Shown piece after piece: positions 13,596-21,890 of a stretch of DNA of 64,000 bases (its first letter is position 1; each line of letters begins with the position of its first letter). The DNA is taken from the NCBI RefSeq assembly GCF_038396675.1, contig NC_088924.1:31728501-31792500 (forward strand). The letters are read 5' to 3'. Under the pieces are notes generated by a model. That model was given only the letters and a program-made list of their open reading frames with translations, was not told the origin of the DNA and did not search any database. This DNA comes from Hydra vulgaris (taxonomy: Eukaryota > Cnidaria > Hydrozoa > Anthoathecata > Hydridae). Position numbers and translations under genes: made by a program.

Positions 13596-13781
13596 TCAAG
13601 TAGGTCTTTCAGACCCATGCGAAGTAGGTCTTTTGGATCCATAAGATTTATATTTTCCATTTTTTATATAGCAAGATTTTTTTAAATCTTTTAAATTATT
13701 ATTCATTTCTTCTCTTTTCCAATACAAACTGCATGACGTAGGCTTATACATTCTATAAAATTCCATAGCTTTATCTCTCAT
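13596..13781 (-). CDS. Small Polinton ORF ending in 24-nt repeats
   Basis: 61 codons starting at an ATG (13779-13781) directly behind TATATAAAA, the same context as the larger genes, so I take the start as real. The first 40 residues are basic with a cysteine pair (SCSLYWKRE, KSCYIK). The last 17 (SYGSKRPTSHGSERPT) are encoded entirely by two copies of the dispersed 24-nt repeat. Family unknown; it may be the remnant of a longer gene truncated by the repeat. Confidence 0.5.
   Translation of the reverse strand: MRDKAMEFYRMYKPTSCSLYWKREEMNNNLKDLKKSCYIKNGKYKSYGSKRPTSHGSERPT
13598..13645 (+). repeat. 24-nt Polinton repeat, two tandem copies
   Basis: Copies at 13598-13621 and 13622-13645, each of the form AAGTAGGTC, TTTYRG, AYCCATRMG. 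The core GGTC-TTTCA-GACC forms a small stem-loop. The unit is eight codons, so copies keep the frame. Confidence 0.85.
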
Positions 13782-13819
13782 TTTTATATATTTTTTAAAT
13801 CCTTAGATTATTAAATATT

Positions 13820-14545
13820 CTACAACTCATCATCTGATTCACTTCCTAAATCTAAATCGTTCATTATACTAGTAAAATTAGAAATCTTTTTAACAATAAC
13901 TACTTCTTGAAGTTTAACTTGTATTGACTCTATCAGTGAACCAATAAAAATACCTTCAATCTTTAAGCATCTAATAGCTTCACATCTTTGTTTGATATAA
14001 TCATAAGGTGAAGCCATAACAAGTGATTTTAAAGTCCCCTTCGGATTTACTTTGCATGGATCCGAAAGATTTACTTCACTTTTAGTTTTTCTACAACGGA
14101 AAACTGTAGTTATTTCTAAATCTTTATTACTTGTAAATAACTTTTCATATATTATTGGAGGTTTATCTGCATTATATCTTAAAATTTTTAAATTACCAAG
14201 ATTAACTTTAGATTTTTTTATCTTATTTTTATATACTTCAATTTGATCTCTACAAAATTTTTCAATAGATTCAATCATTGCAATAAACTTTTCTTGTTCA
14301 TCAGATTTCTCTTTATCACATACAAATGACATTGAATAACCATTAAGTTTATCATTTTTAAAATCTCTATTTTCACACACACCATAGGAAAAAGAAGGTA
14401 ATGTTTTAATGAGAACAGGACCAGCACCTGTTGGATATTTATATGCAAGTTGTAATTTTTGATATGGAACTGGCTTATCAGCTTTAAATATATCTTTTAT
14501 AAATAAATTTTTAATATTAAATGATTCAATTGTTATAAATGCCAT
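13820..14545 (-). CDS. Polinton protein with acidic tail, possible ssDNA-binding protein
   Basis: 241 codons, apparently intact, the longest undamaged accessory gene of the element. The start (14543-14545) follows TTATATATAAAAATA. The N-terminal half has YPTGAGPVLIKTLPSFSYGV, then SMSFVCDKE and an amphipathic helix (EKFIAMIESIEKFCRDQI). The C-terminus is LGSESDDEL, an acidic tail of the kind common on single-stranded DNA-binding proteins. The G-P-x-x-I-x-T-x-P-x-x-x-x-G pattern recalls uncharacterised proteins of large DNA viruses. Two inverse copies of the 24-nt repeat (14036-14080) lie inside the coding region. Function as SSB is inference; it sits beside PolB, which would fit. Confidence 0.55.
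   Translation of the reverse strand: MAFITIESFNIKNLFIKDIFKADKPVPYQKLQLAYKYPTGAGPVLIKTLPSFSYGVCENRDFKNDKLNGYSMSFVCDKEKSDEQEKFIAMIESIEKFCRDQIEVYKNKIKKSKVNLGNLKILRYNADKPPIIYEKLFTSNKDLEITTVFRCRKTKSEVNLSDPCKVNPKGTLKSLVMASPYDYIKQRCEAIRCLKIEGIFIGSLIESIQVKLQEVVIVKKISNFTSIMNDLDLGSESDDEL
14036..14080 (-). repeat. 24-nt Polinton repeat, two copies, inverse orientation
   Basis: On the minus strand: AAGTAAATC, TTTCGGATCC, ATGCA followed by AAGTAAATCCGAAGG. It lies in frame in the 13820-14545 gene and encodes SEVNLSDPCKVNPKG. Confidence 0.75.
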
Positions 14546-14613
14546 TATTTTTATATATAAAATATTTTTTTTATTTAATTAAAAAAAAAATATTTTTACA
14601 ATGTAGAATTTTT

Positions 14614-15096
14614 TTACATTTTTTTTAACTTTTCAGAATTAAATACTTCAATCTTATATCCATTATCAACCTTTCCATCACGCGATTCAAAATATTCATA
14701 TCCATGTTTAGTTTCTTTCATAGCTCTATATAATTATTTGTATACTATTTCTTCCCCTGTATCTACGTTTGTTAATTTAATAGTGACTGGCTTTTTCTTA
14801 ATTGATCTCAATCTTTCATATTTTGGATCTATTTCTTTTCTCTTTTCTTTTATCTCATGTATTCTAGGACGACCAACAGGTCTTTTATGTACATTTTCTC
14901 CTTTTACTTCATGAATTCTAGGACGACCAACAGGCCTTTTTTCATCAGTTGATTCTACTACTTTTGACATTATTTTATCTTTATCTATCAACTTATTATC
15001 TATAGCTAGCATTAATAATGTTACATAATTGTCTGATGTTTTTGTTATATTATTTTCTCTTAATAGATTTTGTAAATCTTTTCTAGTATAATACAT
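14614..15096 (-). pseudogene. AT-hook DNA-binding protein, one nonsense codon
   Basis: The start is taken at the ATG 15094-15096 (MYYTRKDLQNLL) behind AATAAAA; an upstream in-frame ATG at 15132 is less likely. The protein has a helical N-terminus, then two AT-hook motifs KRPVGRPRIH separated by a Glu/Lys linker, then TIKLTNVDTGEEIVYK. That segment leads through a single TAA (14734-14736) into LYRAMKETKHGYEYF, a layout like NUMOD-type DNA-binding modules. AT-hooks bind the minor groove of AT-rich DNA, apt for this genome. It may act in replication or genome packaging; that is inference. Confidence 0.65.
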
Positions 15097-15144
15097 TTTT
15101 ATTAAATAAAGAAAAAAAATTTTTAAATTCATTTTTATATAAAA

Positions 15145-16426
15145 TTAATGAATTTGAGTAAGCCTGTTTCCATCTGATTGAAAGTTTAATAATTTATCTG
15201 ATATTACAAGAGCATATGCCATAGAATTTGCTGGTACTGCAGTATTAAATGTTGCATTAATTGATATATTTACTATTGATGAATCTAATCTTTCTCTTTG
15301 ATTACTAACATCAAAAACCATAATTGGAAATAAATCTCTATATTCAGTATATAGAATGTTTTCATTTGTAATCAAGTCACTCGTTCCATAAAATTTTTCA
15401 CTAAAATCAGATGCAGTACCATAAGCTAATGAATACTTCATATTTGGAAATGATAGATTATAGTCAAGTTCAGGATAATTTTTATTACTAACAACAACTT
15501 GCATATTTTGCAAGTCGCAATGATCAAATAATGAAGGATTTGTTGTTTGATCTAATAACTTATTTGTTTGAAATCCAACAATGACATATCTAGGTCTTTC
15601 AGAAGATTCCTTCGGACTAAGTTGCCAATTAAATGATGTAGTTTGTGGTACTGCCATACTATTAAGACGACGCTCTCTGTAAGCTGATTGGATTGTTACT
15701 TTTGATGATGTCATACTGAGAAGTTTAGATTCTTGTTCAAATGATGGATCTAACTGTGGAATGTATTGCTACTTTATCAAGAACAACTTTACCAGCAACT
15801 ACATTATTAGCTGTAAATATGGCATTATTGTCACTTCCTCTAATAAGAGTTAATGTTTGTATAAATCCAAAAACAGATTTGTCATAATCATCGCAGAAAC
15901 CAAAAATGTGGTTTAAAGGTATACGAAATGAAAATGCTCCCTTTCTAGTTGGTTTTTGTATTACTACTCCTTGCCTCATTGTAAATCCAACGTTATCTGT
16001 TAGCGATGCTGTTGTTGAGGAATCTTTATACCATAATTGATTTAATCCCTTTGAAACTTGAAAGTTGTTAGAATATTTTAACAATCCAAGCATTGTTGTA
16101 GCTACACCTAAATTATCAATTGTCTCTACATCTGTAGATGATAATTTATATGATACCCTATCGAATAGATACATGATACCATTACTTATTAAAGATATTA
16201 CATCTGTATTAGCATAAGCTGTCCCATCATTTTTAAGAAGTGTCCCTTTAACTAAAATATAAGCTTTAGATGGTAGTGTATATAAATCAGTTTGATCAAT
16301 TGTAATTCTTATGTCTCCGCTATTTAGATTTGTACCAATTATCGGATTATAGGCATAATTTTGACATCTTTCAATTCCTACATCTTTCATTGGCTCATCA
16401 TAATTAAATACTTTAGAAGTTGTTAT
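15145..16426 (-). pseudogene. MCP: Major capsid protein (double jelly-roll), one frameshift
   Basis: Two adjacent frames (15737-16390 and 15145 to about 15765) make one capsid protein of about 425 residues, close to the Polinton MCP norm. The first jelly-roll region contains IPLNHIFGFCDDYDK and TLTLIRGSDNNAIF. The second has VPQTTSFNWQLSP, RPRYVIVGFQT, YNLSFPN and the C-terminal VISDKLLNFQSDGNR, blocks I recognise from Polinton and adintovirus-type capsid proteins. The frame changes near 15,765. The start codon expected right after TATATAAAAA (16424-16426) reads ATA, so the ATG has been lost by a G-to-A change. Confidence 0.88.
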
Positions 16427-16471
16427 TTTTTATATAAAATAGAAAAAAAAATTTTATCTGATAATGAATTT

Positions 16472-16946
16472 TTAAAATAATCTGAACCCATTGCCTTTTT
16501 TAACTAACTCTTCAATTCTAATAGCATTTTCACTTCGAATTGATTTCTTTGGTTTTATTGAAGATCCATATGCTAAATTACTAATATTTACTTTATTACT
16601 TTGTGTTCCAGATCTAATCAAGTTTGATAATAGCTCTTCACTTTTTTTATCAAGATTTGATTTAGATTTATCAATTTACTTTATCAATTCATTTTTTTCC
16701 TTTTTCTATTGCAGTATTTTTAGCAGCTTCTATTGCTGATAATGATAGTTCTTTTCCTGCTGATTTAGCAGCAGTTAATGCACTTTTTCCTAAATCAGTA
16801 GCTGCAAGCTTTTTAACCATAGCTGATGATACTTTAGTTACATTTGATGCTGCTGCTCGTCTAAACATCTCTCTTAGAGTATCAAAAAGTCCACTTCCTC
16901 CAATAACATGCTTCTTAATATATCTCTTATTTTTAATGATGATCAT
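16472..16946 (-). pseudogene. Small basic virion protein, GGSG motif, broken
   Basis: The start ATG (16944-16946) follows GTATATAAAA. The N-terminus is IIIKNKRYIKKHVIGGSGLF, then an Ala/Ser/Lys-rich helix (AAASNVTKVSSAMVKKLAATD) and a long helix to about 16,690. A stop and shift there separate it from a Lys-rich tail (RSENAIRIEELVKKGNG) ending at 16472. The IGGSGLF site resembles adenain cleavage sites, and the composition resembles adenovirus minor core/cement proteins, so it may be a protease-processed internal capsid protein. This is inference from composition and position beside the capsid gene. Confidence 0.5.
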
Positions 16947-16971
16947 TTTTATATACACAATTTTTTTTTAT

Positions 16972-17909
16972 TCATACTGCTAGAATATTTTGTATTGCTT
17001 TATATTCTTCACTATTTAATATACCCTGCCTTAGTATTTCATCGCTAATTGCTACAGCTTCATTTCTTGATGAATTATTACCAGCCTCCCAAGCAGCTAT
17101 TCGCGATCCTAACATTTCAACTAATACATTAGGATCGCTTGGAAGAATTACAGTTTGAATTACAGTTTTAATTCTTCTCTTATCTCCAACTCCACTTCCT
17201 TTTCTCACATACTCTAGTTTTCTCCTTGATCCCTTAATATCCATCCAAATTAGGGATATTATTTCATTGTATTTTTCACTTCTTGACAACTTTAGTTTGT
17301 TTGGATTACTAGAAGTAACTGCATTTGTTTGTAGTAATATACCTCTATAGTTTTTAATATCTTCATTATTATATACTTTTTTATTTGGATTAAATTTTGT
17401 TATCAATTCCCACAGACCTTTTGTACCAATATATTCTTTTCCATCAATATTTATATTATTTTCATCAGTAGTTATTGGCTTTTTATCAATGTATAACTCT
17501 CCATCTCTAGAATGTATTCCAAATACTGTATCTGTAGACTTTTTGCTTGATGTATATAATCTAAGATAACCCGTTGCAATTTTGCCTAACTTTAATAACT
17601 TTGAACTATCAAACTCAATCTTAGATGCATAAGGATCCTTTTGATCCATACGGAGTAGATACTTTTGATCCATACAGAGTATCTCAGTATTTGGAAAAGC
17701 AAGTGCTAACTGATCTTTCAACTTTGATATCCCTTTACTTATACCAGATTGACTCTCAATGAGTGGACTATACAACTTTGTCAAGTCTTGATTAAAATTA
17801 GATTCACCAATCTTTTCATTAAGAGCATTTGTACTATTTTTTTCAAAGCTTTGTATTCTTCAATAGCTTGATTTCTCTTTTCAGGATCAGTAATTTTTAA
17901 AAACGACAC
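16972..17909 (-). pseudogene. Polinton protein with GTKGLWELI motif, function unknown
   Basis: The main frame (270 codons) runs to 16972. An N-terminal part (SFLKITDPEKRNQAIEEYKALKK) lies in another frame and joins near 17,840. The expected start after CATATTAAAA (17907-17909) reads GTG, an A-to-G change. The centre has FGIHSRDGELYIDKKPI and KEYIGTKGLWELITKFNP, which I associate with a protein common in cnidarian Polintons but without known function; the tail is basic and alpha-helical. The 24-nt repeat (17626-17690) inserts MDQKYLLRMDQKDPYASK. It lies between the capsid and membrane-type genes, so a virion role is plausible. Confidence 0.5.
17626..17690 (+). repeat. 24-nt Polinton repeat, about 2.5 copies
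   Basis: Tandem copies: GGATCCTTTTGATCCATACGG, then AGTAGATACTTTTGATCCAT, then AGTATC. The first core GGATC-CTTTT-GATCC is a perfect stem-loop. The copies lie in frame in the 16972-17909 gene. Confidence 0.8.
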
Positions 17910-18101
17910 TTTTAATATGCAAAAATAAAAAAAAATAACACAACATAGAATTTTATGTTATGTTTTTATATTTTTCAATATTAATTATATTTTTAATTTC
18001 TTAGTCTTTATAAGACGTCATCTGATTTTAATAATCCTGTTAGTACTGCAATTGATAAAATACTTTATATTAATTTTTTTTTCTTTTAAGTCACACTCTA
18101 A

Positions 18102-18419
18102 TTAAAGTACATATTTTTTTATCATTTTCAATTTATAACTCTTTTTAACATTACTCCATTGTTTATTATAATCTTTAATTTCACTTTCTACTTTATAAAA
18201 ATCAGTATCTTTATTCCAAATAAGTTTATAAAGTTTATTTCTCTCATCATCACTATAAGTTGATGGTATCTGAAAGTTTCCAAAATCAGTGATAAATATA
18301 GAGTGACTTCCTGAATCAACAATAAAACCTCCTTTTTCAAATCCAAGAAGTTCCAAATATTTTTTTTTATTCAAATCTCTTTCACGTTTACTACATTCTA
18401 AAAAGAACGGATAAAACAT
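18102..18419 (-). CDS. Small Polinton protein, unknown
   Basis: 105 codons, open, from an ATG at 18417-18419 preceded by AATAAAT. It contains GFIVDSGSHSIFITDFGNFQIPSTYSDDE in its centre (beta-rich) and a basic Lys/Tyr-rich C-terminus (KKSYKLKMIKKYVL). No motif I recognise. It lies between the membrane-type gene and the GLWELI gene. The stretch 17,930-18,100 downstream holds only short scraps (for example IAVLTGLLKSDDVL). Confidence 0.45.
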   Translation of the reverse strand: MFYPFFLECSKRERDLNKKKYLELLGFEKGGFIVDSGSHSIFITDFGNFQIPSTYSDDERNKLYKLIWNKDTDFYKVESEIKDYNKQWSNVKKSYKLKMIKKYVL

Positions 18420-18473
18420 ATTTATTAATAAATAATAAATATTTTAACCTATACATATAGTTATTCTGTTTTT

Positions 18474-19144
18474 TCATTTTTTTGATCCTTCAGATTTACT
18501 TCGCATTGATCTTTCGGATTTACTAAATCTCATCTGAAGTAAATTAATCGCTTCTTCTCTTCCTTGATTAATTAATGATATTTCAGTTTGTTCATCAATA
18601 TCTTTTTTAATTTTTGTCCTAATGTCTTCAAGCATAACTTTAAACTTTTCAAACTCGCTAAGTATCAGCTCAAATTCTTTATCATCTATTTTCCCATCTA
18701 CTAAAGCTTTAGAAATATGATCGCTTATCGTATTCAATTTTGAACTAGAAAGTATTTTAATGGTTTCATGCTTTTCTGCTTTTAAATTTAATTTTTTATT
18801 TACTTGACCTCCTATCAATGAAAGAGCTCCAATCGCTAATGCTGCACCTTCACATGCAATAGCTATTGGAGTTGCTACTATTGTGGCTAAAAAACCAATT
18901 CCAACAGTTCCTAGTGCCATTGTACTTCCAATTCACGCTACATCAACTGCAGAAATTACTTTTATTTCCTTATGATACTTTTTACTTAATGTTAATCTCT
19001 TTTCTCTCACAATTTCTATTTCTTTTTGAATTTCACTAATCATATCTGACGGTAAGCAAGAGGATCTATCTGCTTTATTTCAGTAAATTCATTTGGTAAA
19101 GTCGGATATAATTTATTCATATTTGAATTATTTAAATACTCCAT
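18474..19144 (-). pseudogene. Membrane-type virion protein with helical tail, broken
   Basis: The start ATG (19142-19144) follows CTTTATAAAA. The N-terminal 30 residues (MEYLNNSNMNKLYPTLP) are cut by a shift near 19,050. A coiled-coil (EIQKEIEIVREKRLTLSKKY) follows and, after a TGA near 18,940, a hydrophobic pair of segments (IGFLATIVATPIAIACEGAA and LAIGALSLIGG) that look like a transmembrane hairpin. The C-terminal helical domain (DHISKALVDGKIDDKEFELI) ends in two inverse 24-nt repeat copies. I recognise this layout from Polinton relatives, but no function is established. Confidence 0.5.
18481..18532 (-). repeat. 24-nt Polinton repeat, two copies, inverse orientation
   Basis: On the minus strand: AGTAAATCCGAAAGATCAATGCG then AAGTAAATC, TGAAGGATC. 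It encodes the C-terminal RSMRSKSEGSKK of the 18474-19144 gene. Confidence 0.75.
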
Positions 19145-19167
19145 TTTATAAAGCAAAATAAAATTAT

Positions 19168-19647
19168 TTATTTTACTAAATTAACATAGCATAATATATC
19201 ACCTTTTTTAATTGTTATATCTTCATTTGAATTATTGTTTTTAATAATCACAACAATATCATCAACTGATTCTGATACAATATTGTTATCTAAACTTAGC
19301 ATTTTTAATTTTAGATTATTTTCTAAAGAAATTAACACAAAACTAGGATCATCAATTTTTACACCTATTTGCAAAGATATAACTTTATGTGACTTAAATG
19401 CTAATTTAATATCTTCCTGTGCAAATATTTTATATTTAGACCCATCAACTATTAATTCCTGCTTATTATCAAAAGTGTCATTAAATACAAAATAAGATTT
19501 TGGGTCTTTTATAACAGTACAAGGCGAACTAGTATCTACTAATCCATAATTAGGAGTATTAAAAATACAACTTGGAAGTGGCCTCTCATACCAAAAAGCT
19601 CTTTGTCTTTTATTTATAAAATTATGTATCGGAGGATGATATACCAT
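19168..19647 (-). CDS. Beta-rich Polinton protein, dUTPase-like C-terminus
   Basis: The start is chosen at the ATG 19645-19647 (MVYHPPIHNFINKRQRAFWY) behind GTTAAAA, not the upstream frame opening at 19725, whose first residues come from the leader repeat. The protein is about 160 residues and intact. The N-terminal part is Pro/Tyr-rich (YERPLPSCIFNTPNYG). The C-terminal 90 residues are beta-rich and end DITIKKGDILCYVNLVK, which matches the closing beta strands of trimeric dUTPases. The dUTPase substrate motifs are not obvious, so this may be a dUTPase-fold structural protein. Moderate to low certainty. Confidence 0.45.
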   Translation of the reverse strand: MVYHPPIHNFINKRQRAFWYERPLPSCIFNTPNYGLVDTSSPCTVIKDPKSYFVFNDTFDNKQELIVDGSKYKIFAQEDIKLAFKSHKVISLQIGVKIDDPSFVLISLENNLKLKMLSLDNNIVSESVDDIVVIIKNNNSNEDITIKKGDILCYVNLVK

Positions 19648-19706
19648 TTTTAACTCAAGATTTTTTTTAGATTCATGAAAAATCTTTGATTTTTTAAATT
19701 CTTTTT

Positions 19707-20288
19707 TTACAAAATTAAATTCCAAAAAGGTATAATAGCAAATGGTGAACTAGGTCCTAATAATAGACCTGCTCCAGTTCTCACATAACCATTTCCAGCA
19801 CTTAAGTATAGTCCATCTCCTAATGATCCTCCACTTTTCAATGGACTCATAAATAATCCACCTCCCATTTTAGTGAACTTAATTCCTTCTCCATTTCTAA
19901 CTTTATAAAATCTTTTTTTACCAATACCATTTCCAGCAATTTTATAATTCAGATTTTTCCCAGTTGCAGCTCCTGCACCTGTAAGAAGTCCTGTTGCTAG
20001 AGCCGGTATTACTTTTAATGCTAAAAAACTTCAAGCTGATCCTAAGAAAGGTAAAAGTGCTCCTAGAAATCCTCCCTTCTTTTTTTTAGCATTGTACTTG
20101 AGTTGTTTTTTGCTTAATTTTAGCACTACTTCTTTACCATCTTCATATGCTTTTGAAATTTTATTCATTTGTGTATTTATTACAGCTAATGCATGTTCTC
20201 CATTAAAATCTGAATGTGATAATTCAATACTAACTCCAGTCTTTTTACTGATTGAAAGATATATTTTAACATTAGTATAATTTGTCAT
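19707..20288 (-). pseudogene. Gly-rich minor virion protein, one nonsense codon
   Basis: The start (MTNYTNVKIYLSISKK, 20286-20288) follows TAATAAAA. A beta-rich N-terminus with KLSKKQLKYNAKKKKGG leads into a hydrophobic LGALLPFLGSA. A TGA near 20,033 then interrupts the frame, which continues as IPALATGLLTGAGAATG and Gly-rich strands GGGLFMSPLK, GDGLYLSAGNGY, GAGLLLGPSSPF, ending at 19707. The hydrophobic Gly-Ala stretch plus glycine-turn strands suggest a membrane-active or cement protein. I have no family name. Context between ATPase and capsid gene supports a virion role. Confidence 0.5.
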
Positions 20289-20300
20289 TTTATTATAAGA

Positions 20301-21019
20301 TTATTTTTTTTCTTTTATGTGAAATCTAATAGAAATTTTTTCACCTCTTAAATTAATTAGATTTCCATCTTGATCAACTATTGTATTTACTAATGTTGAA
20401 ATCGAATCTAACAATACACTTTGATATATTAAATTAATCGGTTCTTGAACAATTTTATATCCAGGACCGACATTTGGAAAAAATGAATATATAATTTTTT
20501 GTGTTTTTTTATCAACATATGAATCTTCTACTATACTAGATGTAACGTGTATAGTATTCACTTTTAATATTTTCACAATACTTTCAGGTTCATAATAACC
20601 TGTTGAATATATTTGATAACTAAAACCTAAAATAGTCCTAATTGAGTTTGTAGTTGTAAAATCTACTTTACATCCTGTCTGAGTATTTAAAGTTGAACGT
20701 AATGTATTGTTATTAGCTCCAATTGTTATGGCTGGAACTCCTGATATTACATCACCGTTTTTAATTAAAAATAATTCAATATACTTATTTATATCATCAA
20801 TCTCATATGCTCCTACTGGAAGTAGAACATCAAACCAAGTCACCCCATTATCAGGACTGAATCTAAAATTGTTATTTGATAAATCAATATTTGGAAAACT
20901 ATAATATGTCTCTAAACCAACAAGAGCCATTTCATATTGTTTATTTTTATCCAGTTTAATACTATAACTAAATTAGTCATTATTTCACTACTGTTTCCGT
21001 TTACATATATGCAAGGCAT
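20301..21019 (-). pseudogene. Beta-rich Polinton protein, candidate minor capsid (penton)
   Basis: The main frame of 209 codons starts MALVGLETYYSFPNIDLSN. About 25 further codons upstream, including IKLDKNKQYE in frame and an ATG at 21017-21019 behind TATATAAAAA, are separated by a shift. It shows GVTWFDVLLPVGAYEIDDIN, RTILGFSYQIYS and long alternating beta segments to the C-terminal EKISIRFHIKEKK. This is a conserved protein of cnidarian Polintons as I remember them. A single jelly-roll penton protein is expected in the element, and this is the best beta-rich candidate by size, but no diagnostic motif is visible. Confidence 0.5.
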
Positions 21020-21083
21020 TTTTATATATTAAAAAATTTATTTATCAAGAATCCTTAAAAATTCAAAGAATTTTCTATAGATC

Positions 21084-21860
21084 TTAAGGATCTTTAAAAT
21101 AGTCAGATGTAATATAAAAATTATCAAATCCACTATACTTTCCATCATCTTTTTCAGAAGATAAATCTATTACAACAAATCCATGCTTTTTCTTCCATGC
21201 AGTTCTACATAACTTTTTAAACTTACCCTCTGACATATCACTCGATACATGATCTTTATAAATATGATTTAAATTCTTTGAATCTTGTGGAAATAAACAA
21301 ATAAAATTTGCATTTTCTCTTATAGTCTTAAAACAATTTTGTGCAAGATAGAAACAATCTACATTACTATGCCTCCCTCTTATATAATACTTCTCACACT
21401 TATTTTGCTTTGTCAGTTGCAAATCATGAAATATCATTAAATTATTATTACTAGCATCGAGATCTTCAGGATCTTGTACATCATCTTCTGTCTCAAAAAA
21501 TTTACACTCCATATCAACTTTACTATTTTTCTCATTAAACGTTTTTGAAACTTCTTCAATAACTTCTTCAGGATTTTCTATTTTGTCCTGATACTTAAAC
21601 AAATTAAGAATAACTTCTCTTGGTAACTTTCCTTCAAAAGATCATTTTAATATTTTGTATTCAGGCTGAAATAGAGATTTTCCAAAAACTTGTAAATTAT
21701 TATAATCTAACCAACCAGGTCTTAAAAGTAAATTTAATAATAAAGTAGTTTTTCCACAACCTGACTTTCCAACAATAATTCCTCTTATACTTTTAGGTAA
21801 CAACTTACTATTATTTCGTTTATTTCTTTTTACGTTCCATGATAAATCGGTGACATCCAT
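21084..21860 (-). pseudogene. ATP: FtsK/HerA-type genome packaging ATPase, one TGA
   Basis: The start ATG (21858-21860) follows ACATATAAAA. A Walker A motif GIIVGKSGCGKTTLLLNLLL lies near 21,790. A single in-frame TGA (21642-21644) splits the gene. The rest contains LMIFHDLQLTKQNKCEKYY, the Walker B region; a His stands where family members have Asp, which would be damaging by itself. YYIRGRHSNVDCFYLAQNCF is the sensor/arginine-finger block of Polinton and poxvirus A32-type ATPases. The role is pumping DNA into the capsid. About 258 codons, normal length. Divergent neighbour of the integrase. Confidence 0.9.
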
Positions 21861-21890
21861 TTTTATATGTAATTATTTTTTATATATAAA
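21861..21890. promoter_or_regulatory. Divergent promoter between ATPase and integrase gene
   Basis: Only about 30 bp separate the ATPase ATG (minus strand, behind ACATATAAAA) from the start of the integrase reading frame (plus strand, behind TATATATAAA). Two outward TATAAAA motifs thus share this AT-only spacer. Similar T-A-T-A-A-A-A boxes abut the start codons of most genes in the element. Confidence 0.55.
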
